DNA of 51,605 nt, taken from positions 1 to 51,605 of the forward strand of contig VXNK01000061.1 of assembly GCA_009840595.1 (NCBI GenBank), read 5' to 3'. Below are positions 37,045 through 45,369 of this stretch, piece after piece. Position 1 is the stretch's first letter. Each line of letters starts with the position of its first letter. Below the pieces are notes generated by a model. That model ran no database searches and was not told the DNA's origin. It worked only from the letters and a program-made list of their open reading frames with translations. The position numbers were made by a program, and so were the translations under genes. Source of the stretch: Rhodospirillaceae bacterium. Its GTDB lineage: Bacteria > Pseudomonadota > Alphaproteobacteria > Bin65.

Positions 37045-37833
37045 CTATTTCCGGTCGAAGCGGATGTCCTGCTTGGCGAGGAAGGCCTCGATGCCGCGCC
37101 TTGCCTCTTCGCTGGTCTGGGACAGGGCGGCCGCGACGGCTTCGGCGAAGCTGCCGGCCATGCGGTCCATGTCGGCGATGCGCGGCAGGGCGTTGATCAT
37201 CATGTAGTTGCTGATCTTGGCGTTGCCGGCGATGTCGTCGGCGAGCGCCATCGCCTTGTCGAAGGCCGTGCCCGCCGGCTCGACATAGTGGCTGAGGCCG
37301 AGGCGCCTTCCCTCTTCGGCATCGTAGCGCCGGCCGGTCAGCATCATCTCGCGCATCCGGTCGAAGCCGATGATGCGCTGGACCCGGACGCTGGCCCCGC
37401 CGCCGACATAGATGCCGCGCCGGCCTTCCGGGAGCTGGTAGAAGGCGGTCGGCTCGGAGACCCGGACATGGCAGGCGGTCGCGATCTCCAGCCCGCCGCC
37501 GATCACCCCGCCCTGCATCGCCGCGACGACCGGCACCGGGCCGAATTCCAGCAGGTCCAGGGTCTCGTGCCAGAAGCGCGAATGGAGCACGCCGTCGAAG
37601 GCCGAGCGCTCCTTGTGTTCGGCGAGGTCGAGGCCGGCGCAGAAATGATTGCCGGCGCCGCGCATCACGATGGCGCTGGTTTCCTCCGGGTCCAGGGCGT
37701 CGACGAAGGCGCGGATATCGCGGATCAGCCCGTCGCAGACCGCGTTGCGCTTCTCCTCCCGGTCCAGGGTCAGAACGGCGATCCGCTCCTGCCGGGAAAC
37801 GGTGACATAGTCGGTGGCGTAAACCTGTTCCAT
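37045..37833 (-). CDS. enoyl-CoA hydratase/isomerase family protein
   Basis: A 262-residue crotonase. The oxyanion-hole segments HFCAGLDL (63-70) and GGVIGGGLEIA (108-118) are present. Both catalytic glutamates of hydratases are kept: E116 in GGGLE and E136 in QLPEG. It could therefore be a true hydratase, although crotonases also do lyase, isomerase and hydrolase chemistry. It is convergent with the monooxygenase (23-base gap) and stands alone on its strand before a 410-base gap. Confidence 0.9.
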   Translation of the reverse strand: MEQVYATDYVTVSRQERIAVLTLDREEKRNAVCDGLIRDIRAFVDALDPEETSAIVMRGAGNHFCAGLDLAEHKERSAFDGVLHSRFWHETLDLLEFGPVPVVAAMQGGVIGGGLEIATACHVRVSEPTAFYQLPEGRRGIYVGGGASVRVQRIIGFDRMREMMLTGRRYDAEEGRRLGLSHYVEPAGTAFDKAMALADDIAGNAKISNYMMINALPRIADMDRMAGSFAEAVAAALSQTSEEARRGIEAFLAKQDIRFDRK

Positions 37834-37972
37834 CGGGCGCCCGCTCGTTCGTGCCGGTTGAGGGGCACAGGCTATAGACAAAGCCGCCGCGGGTGAGAAG
37901 GGGCGTGTCGGGGAACGGGCAGCCAAACCGGGCGGCGAACGTTGTCTCGGCGTCTTGCACCATCCAACAGTG

Positions 37973-38067
37973 TCACCCCGGATGGAGCGCAGCGGAAATC
38001 CGGGGTCCAGGGTCGCCGGCGATGTTTGTGCCCTTGGCTCTGGGCCCCGGATCAAGTCCGGGGCGGC
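37973..38067. repeat. CCCCGGAT-type composite intergenic repeat, copy 2
   Basis: The first stem CCCCGGAT...ATCCGGGG (37976-38005) with core GGAGCGCAGCGG differs from copy 1 (27938-27967) at one base. GTCCAGGGTCGCC follows. A second stem CCCCGGAT-CAAG-TCCGGGG lies at 38045-38063. It is in the same orientation as copy 1, about 10 kb away. Confidence 0.72.
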
Positions 38068-38069
38068 AG

Positions 38070-38243
38070 TTTTTGATTAATTGTATAAAATACCGCGAAT
38101 TCAAGGCGATGCGGGCGTTCGATCCGGATACTTGCCCAATTTGTGAACCGGAACATGGTCGCCCGAGCCAGGCGTTAATTAAACGATGATTCATAAATTC
38201 TACCGGTCTTTCCTGCACACGCGCCGGGAGCATTGCGCCGCCG
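38070..38243. other. AT-rich intergenic stretch with a possible 26-codon ORF
   Basis: An AT-rich block (TTGATTAATTGTATAAAATACC, roughly 38073-38094) stands out against the GC-rich surroundings and contains a TATAAA. An ATG at 38109 opens a 26-codon frame with a C-x-x-C pair (TCPICEPEH) that ends at 38189. No convincing ribosome site is seen. It could be a small gene, a gene relic or a spacer downstream of the TRAP operon. Confidence 0.25.
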
Positions 38244-39551
38244 TCAGTACAGCAGCCCGGGCAGCCACAGGGCGAGGCCGGGGAGGAGGACGAGCAGGAC
38301 GACGAGCGCCGTATCGGCGAACAGGAAGGGCACGATGCCGCGATAGACGGCGCCGAGGTCGATGTCCGGCAGCTGGGCGCGGATGACGAAGATGTTCATG
38401 CCGACCGGCGGCGTGATCAGGCCGGCTTCCGCCACCACCACGACGAAAATGCCGAACCAGACCTTGTCGTAGCCGATGCCCTCGGCGAGCGGCAGGAAGA
38501 CCGGCACCGTGATCAGGATCATGCTGAGCGAATCGAGGAAGCAGCCGAGCACGAGATAGACCGCCAGCATGAGCAGGATGACCAGCCAGGGATGCAGCGA
38601 GCCGGCGCCGAACAGGTCGGTTACCGCCTTCGGCAGCTGGGTCAGGACGATGAACTCCTTGAACAGGAAGGCGCCGAGCACGATGAAGAACAGCATGGCC
38701 GTGGTCGAGACCGTCTCGGCCAGGCTGGCCCGGAAGCCCGCCCAGTCGAGGGTCCGGGTCGCTACGGCGATGACGATGGCAGTCAGGGCGCTGACCGCGG
38801 CCGCCTCGGTCGGGCTGAACACGCCGAGATAGATGCCGCCGACGGCGATGCCGAACAGCAATACGATCTTCCACAGGCCGAACAGGGGCAGCAGCCGCTC
38901 GGCGAGCGCCAGGCCGGGCATTTTCGGCACCCGGTCGGGCGCGACCCAGCCGATGATCGCGATCACGAGGACGTGCAGGGCGGCGAGCGCGATGCCGGGC
39001 AGCAGGGCGGCGGCGAACAACTCCGGCACGCCGGCCTCGGCGATGATGGCGTAGAAGATCAGGATGACCGAGGGCGGGATCAGGATGCCCAGCGTGCCGC
39101 CGGAGGCCACCGTGCCGGTCGCCAGCTTCTCGTCGTAGCCGAACTTGCGCATTTCCGGGATCGAGACGCGCGACATGGTGGCGGCGGTGGCCAGCGACGA
39201 GCCGCAGATCGCGCCGAAGCCGGCGCAGGCGCCGATCGTGCCCATGGCGAGCGCGCCGCGCAGGCCGCTGAACAGGGCGTTGGCCGCCCGGTACAGGTCG
39301 CCCGACATGCCGGAGCGGGTGGCGACGACGCCCATCAGGATGAACAGCGGCACGACGGTGAGCCCGTAGGCGTCCTCGCCGACCAGGTAGGAGGAGGTTT
39401 CGCCCGCCGCCAGCCCGGCGTTGCGCCAGCCGTCCATGACCGTGTAGCCGAGCAGGCCGGTGATGCCGAGGGCAGCGCCGACCGGAATCCGGACCAGGAT
39501 CAGTCCGAAAACCGCCAGCAGGCCGAGAACGCCGTAGACCTCATCCGGCAT
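38244..39551 (-). CDS. dctM: TRAP transporter large permease subunit
   Basis: The DctM subunit of a tripartite ATP-independent periplasmic transporter, 435 aa, with about twelve to thirteen helices. Family marks are the GITGLLGY N-terminal helix, ATAATMSRVSIPEMRKFGYDEKLATGTVASGGTLGILIPPS, and the mirrored C-terminal VAEAGLITPPVGMNIFVI. It uses a cation gradient to import an organic acid delivered by the DctP protein encoded upstream. It is last in the VOC-dctP-dctQ-dctM order, 59 bases after dctQ. Confidence 0.94.
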   Translation of the reverse strand: MPDEVYGVLGLLAVFGLILVRIPVGAALGITGLLGYTVMDGWRNAGLAAGETSSYLVGEDAYGLTVVPLFILMGVVATRSGMSGDLYRAANALFSGLRGALAMGTIGACAGFGAICGSSLATAATMSRVSIPEMRKFGYDEKLATGTVASGGTLGILIPPSVILIFYAIIAEAGVPELFAAALLPGIALAALHVLVIAIIGWVAPDRVPKMPGLALAERLLPLFGLWKIVLLFGIAVGGIYLGVFSPTEAAAVSALTAIVIAVATRTLDWAGFRASLAETVSTTAMLFFIVLGAFLFKEFIVLTQLPKAVTDLFGAGSLHPWLVILLMLAVYLVLGCFLDSLSMILITVPVFLPLAEGIGYDKVWFGIFVVVVAEAGLITPPVGMNIFVIRAQLPDIDLGAVYRGIVPFLFADTALVVLLVLLPGLALWLPGLLY

Positions 39552-39610
39552 CGGGAATCGCCCGAATCCGCGGGTTTCCGGTTTTTGAACGATACATCAG
39601 AAATGCGCGG

Positions 39611-40117
39611 TCAGAGCGGTGCGCCGCCGGCCCGGTCGGGCGGCCCGCCGCGCAACCACACGAGGGCGACGGCCACGCCGGCGAGCGCGGCGCAGCCGAG
39701 GCCGATCAGCATGGGCAGCCAGAACCAGAAGCGGTTGATGTCCAGCGACATGGTGTTTTCGCCGAACTCGAGCTTTTCCAGCGCGACCGGCAACGACTGG
39801 AAGAAGGACACCGCCAGGAAAACGATAATCAGGAGCAGGCCGATCCAGCGCATCGCCCGGATCTGCCGGGCCGGCGCAATCTGGTCGATCAGGTCGACCG
39901 CGACATGCTCGTCGCGCAGGGTGACCGCCGGCAGGGCGATGAAGATGCAGGTCGCGAACGCCCACACCATGATGTCGACATCGTTCTCCCCGGTCCAGTT
40001 CGCGACGTAGCGCAGCGTCACCGAAACCGTGGTGAACAGCATCATGAACACCAGGAACAGGGCGGCGGCGAGGGAAAACACCCCCGCCACCCGGTCCAGC
40101 CCGGTCGGTCGGGACAA
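39611..40117 (-). CDS. dctQ: TRAP transporter small permease subunit
   Basis: The DctQ subunit, 168 aa, with four hydrophobic helices (about 14-36, 48-65, 88-110 and 130-155). The TTVSVTLRYV segment and the ALPAVTLRDEHVAVDL loop are diagnostic of the family. It pairs with DctM to form the membrane complex. It lies 42 bases after dctP. Confidence 0.93.
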   Translation of the reverse strand: MSRPTGLDRVAGVFSLAAALFLVFMMLFTTVSVTLRYVANWTGENDVDIMVWAFATCIFIALPAVTLRDEHVAVDLIDQIAPARQIRAMRWIGLLLIIVFLAVSFFQSLPVALEKLEFGENTMSLDINRFWFWLPMLIGLGCAALAGVAVALVWLRGGPPDRAGGAPL

Positions 40118-40159
40118 GAGCCGGATTCCGACCGATTTGCGCCTGAACGGCGGCCGGCG

Positions 40160-41203
40160 CTAGTTCCTCAGGAAGTTGCGCGAGGTCTTTTCGTGCTTCG
40201 CGGCCAGCGCCTTCATCATGGTGTAGACCGCGCGCGCCGGCAGGCCCTTCTTCTCCAGGGCGGCGATCCGGGCCTCGGTCACCTTTGCGCCGACATCGCG
40301 GAACTTCTTCGCCTCCGCATCGGACAGCTGGATCGGCGTCATGCCGGCCTTCATCATGATCTTCTTGCCGATCGCGTCCAGCTTGTCCCACTCATGGCCG
40401 ATTTCCTTCTCCCGGCCGGTCACGCTGTCGTCGATCACCTTCTTGAGCTTGGCCGAAAGAGAATCGTACCGCTTGGCGTTCATGTTGACCGAGAAGCTGG
40501 CGACGTAGCTGTACATTTCGGTGGTGTATTTGGTCACCGGCCCCATGCGGAAGGCGATGCCGGCGCCGCCATAGTCGATGAACGCGCCGTCCAGCGTGCC
40601 TTTCTGCATCTGCTCGACGATCTGGGTCGGCGGCAGGCCGCGCGGCGTGGCGCCGAGGGCGCGGATGAAGTCCCGGATCGTCTGGGAGGCGAAGCGCAGA
40701 CGCAGCCCCTTCATGTCCGCGGTCGTGCGCACCGGCTTCTTGGCCGTGTGGATATTGCCGGGCTGGTGGGTCAGCAGCACCAGCACCTTCACGCCCTTGT
40801 GCTCCCCGTCGAGATACTTGGCGCGCAATCCCGCATCGTTCAGCACCTTGGTGCCGATCTCGGCGCTGCCGATCAGGAACGGCATGTTGGACATCTCGGT
40901 CAGCGGGAAGCGGCCGGGCGTGAAGCCGTGGACCGACCAGGTCACGTCGGCCCGGCCGGTGCGGGCGATATCGTAGTATTTCGGCGGCGGGCCCATCTGG
41001 GCGCCGGGGAAGACCTTGAAGGCGATCTCGCCGCCGGATTTCTGCTCGACCTCCTTGGCCCAGCGGGCGAGCCACTGGGAAAACGAGTGTTTCGGCGTCA
41101 CGAAATGCGCCAGCTTCATCTCGATCTTGGCGCTGGCCGATGCGGACCAGAGGACCGCGCCGGCGAGGGCCGCAACGGCGGCCGCTGTTTTCAGATGATG
41201 CAT
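40160..41203 (-). CDS. dctP: TRAP transporter substrate-binding protein
   Basis: Periplasmic solute-binding protein of the DctP family, 347 aa. A signal peptide (1-25, ending ASASA) precedes the mature IEMKLAHFVTPKHSFSQW. The carboxylate-anchoring arginine is probably in GLRLRFASQTIRDF, the usual LKxRxP-type position. The GTLDGAF and YTTEMYSY segments are typical. The ATG at 41203 follows GGGAGG by six bases. The gene is second after the VOC protein, 101 bases downstream. The ligand is probably an organic acid; which one is unknown. Confidence 0.94.
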   Translation of the reverse strand: MHHLKTAAAVAALAGAVLWSASASAKIEMKLAHFVTPKHSFSQWLARWAKEVEQKSGGEIAFKVFPGAQMGPPPKYYDIARTGRADVTWSVHGFTPGRFPLTEMSNMPFLIGSAEIGTKVLNDAGLRAKYLDGEHKGVKVLVLLTHQPGNIHTAKKPVRTTADMKGLRLRFASQTIRDFIRALGATPRGLPPTQIVEQMQKGTLDGAFIDYGGAGIAFRMGPVTKYTTEMYSYVASFSVNMNAKRYDSLSAKLKKVIDDSVTGREKEIGHEWDKLDAIGKKIMMKAGMTPIQLSDAEAKKFRDVGAKVTEARIAALEKKGLPARAVYTMMKALAAKHEKTSRNFLRN

Positions 41204-41304
41204 GTTTTTCCTCCCGTCGCGCCCGGGCCCCGTGCCCGCACAGGCGCTTTGCAGATTTCCGCCGGACGCCGGCAACGGTCCGGATACCGGCAGGCGGCGT
41301 ACGC

Positions 41305-41913
41305 TCAACCGTCCAGCAACGGCATGCGATCCAGCCATTTTTCCACGTCCGCCGGATCGTCGAACAGGGTTTCCAGTTCTGCCTTCGCCGTGGACCGGGT
41401 CTGTCTTGCCGACTGTACAACAGACGGATCGTAGCCTTCCACCCTCGTGCTGATTTCCAGCCGGATGCCGTTGTTGTCGTAGAAATAGACCGACAGGAAC
41501 CCGTCGCCCAGGTCGATCGGCTCGGTGATCTCCACGCCGCAGGCCCGGACATGGGCGCGGACTTCGTCGAAGCGCCGGTGCGGCGTGTGGAACGCGACAT
41601 GCTGCATGCCGCCGATATGGTCGCGGTCGGCCTGCGGCACCCCTTTCGGATACTCGAACACGGCGAACAGCGAATCGTTGCCCATGTCGAAAAAGTAATG
41701 GCGCAGCTGGTCGTAGGGCGGCTGGCCGCGGTCCGCCGCATAGGGCACGCGGCGGACATGCACCAACTGCATGCGCAGCACCCGCGTATAGAAATCCAGC
41801 GTGCCTTCGAGATCGTCGGTGACGATCGCCAGATGGTCGATGCCGCGCAGCGGCACGTCGGCTGGTTCGCCGGAAGCATGGGCTTCCTGAATCGTTTGCG
41901 CCGTTCCGTCCAT
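41305..41913 (-). CDS. VOC-family (glyoxalase/extradiol dioxygenase fold) protein
   Basis: A 202-residue metalloprotein of the vicinal oxygen chelate superfamily with one full paired-module domain (about 22-160). Likely metal ligands are H27 in GIDHLAIV, H105 in MQHVAFHT and E153 in IRLEIS, the 2-His-1-Glu site. The helical C-terminal tail (about 165-202) is extra. It could be an extradiol dioxygenase, isomerase or lyase. It leads the TRAP operon and is divergent from the citryl-CoA lyase operon. Confidence 0.85.
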   Translation of the reverse strand: MDGTAQTIQEAHASGEPADVPLRGIDHLAIVTDDLEGTLDFYTRVLRMQLVHVRRVPYAADRGQPPYDQLRHYFFDMGNDSLFAVFEYPKGVPQADRDHIGGMQHVAFHTPHRRFDEVRAHVRACGVEITEPIDLGDGFLSVYFYDNNGIRLEISTRVEGYDPSVVQSARQTRSTAKAELETLFDDPADVEKWLDRMPLLDG

Positions 41914-42107
41914 TTTCCTTCACCTGTCCCGGGGCCGGCTGTCCGGCTTGCGCTTACGGTAGATCGAAGAAAGCGTATGATTGCGGACGGAATCAGTCAA
42001 ATTGCCGTGCCGGTTTGTGGTACGTCCTCCGGAACCGCGCGGACCGGCGAACCGGGGCGTTCGCGAGGCAACCGACCGGCAAAAGGGGCCGGCGAAAGGG
42101 GCAGACC

Positions 42108-42911
42108 ATGTTGATCGGCAAGGCCGGCGCGCTCAGGAGCGCGATCTGCACGGCGGACGAGACCAGCATAACGGTGCGCGGGCGCGACCTGTGCGGCGAC
42201 CTGATGGGCGGCCTGTCCTTCACGGAGTTTTTCCTGCTCCATCTGACCGGCAAGGCGCCGAGCGCAGACCAGGCCTTCTTCCTCGACGCCATGCTGGTGG
42301 GCCTGGCCGAACACGGCATGACGCCGAGCGCCCAGGCGGCGCGCATGACGCTCGCCGCCGCGCCGGAATCGCTGCAGGGCGCGGTGGCGGCCGGGATCGC
42401 CGGCGCCGGCTCGGTGGTCCTGGGCGCGGCGGAAGAGGCCGGCCGGCTGCTGGCCCGCGGTGTCGGCGAGGCGGCCGGGAACGCGGACGCTTTCGAAACC
42501 GCCGCCCGGCGCATTGCAGAGGAAATTCGCGCGGCGCGCCGGCCGGTCCCCGGCTTCGGCCATCCGCTGCACCGGCCCGACGATCCGCGCGCGACACGCC
42601 TGCTCGCCCTGGCGCACGACCGCGGAGCGGCCGGCGACCACACCCGCTTTCTGGAGGTTCTGGCGCCGGTCGTGAACGAGGTCTGGCAGCGCAATCTGCC
42701 GGTCAACATCAACGGCGCCATCGCTTCCATCATGCTGGATCTGGATTTTCCGATGGAGGCCCTGCGCGGCGTGCCGATCCTGGCGCGGACCGCCGGCCTG
42801 CTCGGCCATCTGTACGAGGAGAGCCAGCGGCCGATGGGCTTCCTGCTCGCCCACCACGCCGAGGCGGCGGTCAAGTACGACGGCGAACCGCCGCCGTCCG
42901 GGCAGCAGTGA
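42108..42911 (+). CDS. citryl-CoA lyase-like (short citrate synthase family) protein
   Basis: A 267-residue protein with the citrate synthase fold in shortened form. The active-site histidine block is GFGHPLHRPDDPRA (149-162), matching GFGHRVYKNYDPRA of citrate synthase. EHGMTPSAQAARM and APESLQGAVAAGIAGAGS are typical of citryl-CoA lyases. At the position of the catalytic Asp it has NINGAIAS, so it is probably a lyase acting on a 3-hydroxyacyl-CoA and not a synthase. It is followed after seven bases by an acyl-CoA ligase, which would make its CoA substrate. First gene of a three-gene operon divergent from VOC-TRAP. Confidence 0.82.
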   Translation: MLIGKAGALRSAICTADETSITVRGRDLCGDLMGGLSFTEFFLLHLTGKAPSADQAFFLDAMLVGLAEHGMTPSAQAARMTLAAAPESLQGAVAAGIAGAGSVVLGAAEEAGRLLARGVGEAAGNADAFETAARRIAEEIRAARRPVPGFGHPLHRPDDPRATRLLALAHDRGAAGDHTRFLEVLAPVVNEVWQRNLPVNINGAIASIMLDLDFPMEALRGVPILARTAGLLGHLYEESQRPMGFLLAHHAEAAVKYDGEPPPSGQQ

Positions 42912-42918
42912 CCGGCCC

Positions 42919-44244
42919 GTGACGGGATATCTGCACAACCCCGCGGTCGAAACCCGGGATCCGGCGGAACAGGCGCTGCGCGACGCCGCCCGCTATCCCG
43001 AGCAAATCGCCTATCTGTTGGCGAAATCGGATTTTTACCGGGCTAAACTGGCCGACGCCGGCATTTCCACCGTCGCGGACGCCGGCGGCCTCGACAATAT
43101 CGCCAACCTGCCGTTCACGGAAAAGGACGAGCTGCGCAAGAGCCAGGCGGACCATCCGCCGCTCGGCAGCCATGTCGCCGCGTCGTGGGACGAGATCGTC
43201 CGGGTCTATTCCACCAGCGGCACCAGCGGCGACCCCTGTTACATCGCGATCACGCCGGCCGATCTCGACGTCTGGACCGAAATCTCGGCGCGCAGCTACG
43301 CCGCCTGCGGCATCCACCGCGGCCGGCGCGTGGTGCACAATTACGGCGCCGGCCCCTTCGTCGCCGCGGCGGCGACGGACATGCTGACCCGCAACCGCAT
43401 CGCCCACATCCCGGTCGGCACGGGCAATACCGAACGCTACGTCGCCGGCATCCGCAAAATGGGTGCAACGGCGATCATGGCAACGCCGTCCTTCGCCCTG
43501 TACCTGATCGACTGGCTGGAAGAACGCGGCATCGCGCCCCGGTCGCTGGGCATCGCGCGCATGGCGGTCGCCGGCGAGCCCGGCGGCGGCGATCCGGTCA
43601 TCCGCAATCGGATCGAAACGGCGTTCGGCTGCACGGCCAGCGAGGCCATGGGCATCGGCGACGTCTCGATCACCCTGTGGGGCGAGTGCGAAGACCAGGG
43701 CGGCATGCATTTCAGCGGCCGGGACTTCGTCCATGTCGAGCTGATCGACCCGGAAAGCGGCGCGGCGCTGCCGTTCGAGGACGGCGCGGAGGGCGAACTG
43801 GTCTACACGGCGCTGCGGCGCGAGGCGATGCCGCTGCTGCGTTTCCGCAGCCGCGACCATGTCGTTGTCAACGCCCGGCCCTGCGCCTGCGGCCGGACGA
43901 GCGTGCGCGTGCGCTGCATCGGGCGAACCGACGACATGCTGATCGTGCGCGGCGTCAACTTGTTCCCGTCGGCGCTGCGGGCGGTCGTGAACCGGTTCGC
44001 GCCCCATGTCGGCGAGGTCGTGATGATCCGCCCGAAACGGCGCGGCGTGATGCAGGAGCCGCCCCTGCCGGTGTCCGTCGAGCTGGCGGCCGGCGCCGAC
44101 CCGCCGCCGGACCTCGCCGAACGCATCCGGGCGGCGATCCGCAGCGAACTGATCGTCGCCACCGAGATCGAGCTGGTGCCGCACCAATCGCTGCCGCGCA
44201 GCGAATACAAGAGCCGGCTCGTCGATTTCGGCGCGGCCGGATAG
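42919..44244 (+). CDS. PaaK-like acyl/aryl-CoA ligase
   Basis: An adenylate-forming ligase of 441 aa, close to phenylacetate-CoA ligase (about 430-440 aa). The ATP loop is STSGTSGD (98-105). The adenine region has GEPGGGDPV. A cysteine-rich CACGR motif lies near 316-320, and the hinge GRTDDMLIVRGVNLFPSAL is near 330. The product would be a CoA thioester of a carboxylic acid; the substrate pocket cannot be read. The GTG start lies seven bases after the citryl-CoA-lyase stop, with no strong ribosome site, so translation is probably coupled. Confidence 0.9.
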   Translation: MTGYLHNPAVETRDPAEQALRDAARYPEQIAYLLAKSDFYRAKLADAGISTVADAGGLDNIANLPFTEKDELRKSQADHPPLGSHVAASWDEIVRVYSTSGTSGDPCYIAITPADLDVWTEISARSYAACGIHRGRRVVHNYGAGPFVAAAATDMLTRNRIAHIPVGTGNTERYVAGIRKMGATAIMATPSFALYLIDWLEERGIAPRSLGIARMAVAGEPGGGDPVIRNRIETAFGCTASEAMGIGDVSITLWGECEDQGGMHFSGRDFVHVELIDPESGAALPFEDGAEGELVYTALRREAMPLLRFRSRDHVVVNARPCACGRTSVRVRCIGRTDDMLIVRGVNLFPSALRAVVNRFAPHVGEVVMIRPKRRGVMQEPPLPVSVELAAGADPPPDLAERIRAAIRSELIVATEIELVPHQSLPRSEYKSRLVDFGAAG

Positions 44245-44276
44245 TATTTTGTCGGATTTTCCAGGAGGCTGAGTCC

Positions 44277-45203
44277 GTGAGCGCACCCGTCACCCTGCCG
44301 GACCACCGGACCGGCACCGTCGAGTCCGGCGACGTCACGATCTTCTACCGGCACTTCGGCGCCTCCCGTTCCGATTCCCCCCGTTCCGATTCGGGGGCCG
44401 GCACGCCGATGATCGTATTGCACGGTCAATCCTATTTTTCCTACGACTGGATCGGAATCGCCGACGAACTGGCGCGCGATCCGGAGGGCGGGCCGGATGG
44501 CGGCCGCGAGATCGTCGCCATGGACATGCGCGGCTTCGGCAGCTCCGGCTGGAGCCCGGGCCAGGCCTACAAGGTGCAGGATTTCGCCGCCGACGTTCTG
44601 GCGGTCGCCGACAGCCGGGGCTGGGACCGCTTCATCCTCGCCGGACATTCGATGGGCGGGCGCAACGCCACCTATACCGCGGCGGCCCACCCGGAACGGG
44701 TCGAGAAATTGATTTTGATTGATTATTCACCAACCAACGCCAAGGCGGGGTCGATGCGGGTGATGAACCAGTCGGTCGACATGCCAGAATCGTTTTCGGG
44801 GCTGGACGAGGCGCTGCGTTACTTCGGCCTGGATCCGGCAAAGGTCGACGCCGCGAAGCGGGCCCGTTTCGAGGCCTATCTCGGCACCTTCGACGGCAAC
44901 TATACCGTGTCGCGCGACCCCTATTTCAGGGAAGTTTTCCGAAAAACCCGCGACGAGGGCGTCAAGCCGGACCATGGCGCCGATTTGTGGGCCTGCCTGG
45001 GCCGGGTGGCCTGCCCGATTCTCGTGCTGCGCGGCCGGCAGTCCGACATGTTCGCGCCGGAAACGGCGGAAAAGGTCAGGGCCGCGAACGCCAACGTCAC
45101 GCTGGTCGAGGTCGAGGGCGGCCACAACATCCCCGGCGACAACCCGGCCGGCCTGATCGCCGCGCTGCGCCCGTTCCTGGCGGATCGGTCCGCGGGCGCC
45201 TGA
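44277..45203 (+). CDS. alpha/beta hydrolase
   Basis: A 308-residue hydrolase. The nucleophile elbow is GHSMGG with S125, the acid is probably D257 in RGRQSDMF, and the base is H283 in EGGHNIPGD. The oxyanion strand is IVLHGQSYFSYDW. The cap region is about 150-235. The family includes haloalkane dehalogenase-like, ring-cleavage (MhpC-like) and ester hydrolases. The GTG start is set by CAGGAGG eight bases upstream; the frame is open far upstream but inside the ligase gene. It closes the citryl-CoA-lyase/ligase operon, 32 bases after the ligase. Confidence 0.88.
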   Translation: MSAPVTLPDHRTGTVESGDVTIFYRHFGASRSDSPRSDSGAGTPMIVLHGQSYFSYDWIGIADELARDPEGGPDGGREIVAMDMRGFGSSGWSPGQAYKVQDFAADVLAVADSRGWDRFILAGHSMGGRNATYTAAAHPERVEKLILIDYSPTNAKAGSMRVMNQSVDMPESFSGLDEALRYFGLDPAKVDAAKRARFEAYLGTFDGNYTVSRDPYFREVFRKTRDEGVKPDHGADLWACLGRVACPILVLRGRQSDMFAPETAEKVRAANANVTLVEVEGGHNIPGDNPAGLIAALRPFLADRSAGA

Positions 45204-45250
45204 ACCGTCTCCGGCGCCTGAATCCGGCTTCCGGAAGTGCATAACTGTAT

Positions 45251-45343
45251 TGTATACACCATGCCGGATTCAAAAGAGCGCGATCAAGCCACATGGTATG
45301 CTGTATACATATCCTGATCCAAGGGTATTTCCCGGCGTATACA
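45251..45343. promoter_or_regulatory. three GTATAC palindromes in a convergent gap
   Basis: TGTATACA occurs at 45251-45258 and 45302-45309, and CGTATACA at 45336-45343. Each is an almost perfect palindrome around GTATAC, the type of half-site array bound by GntR-family repressors. The region is AT-rich for this genome. It lies between two 3' ends (hydrolase at 45203, MetE-like at 45370), where operators are not expected. No terminator hairpin was seen. Confidence 0.45.
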
Positions 45344-45369
45344 GCCCGGCGGGGGCGGCCGCGGCGGCC

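Noticed and set aside
37893..38189. 99-codon plus-strand ORF across the 38.0 kb repeat
   Set aside because: Most of it translates the palindromic repeat; only the last 26 codons lie in unique DNA and they lack a ribosome site.
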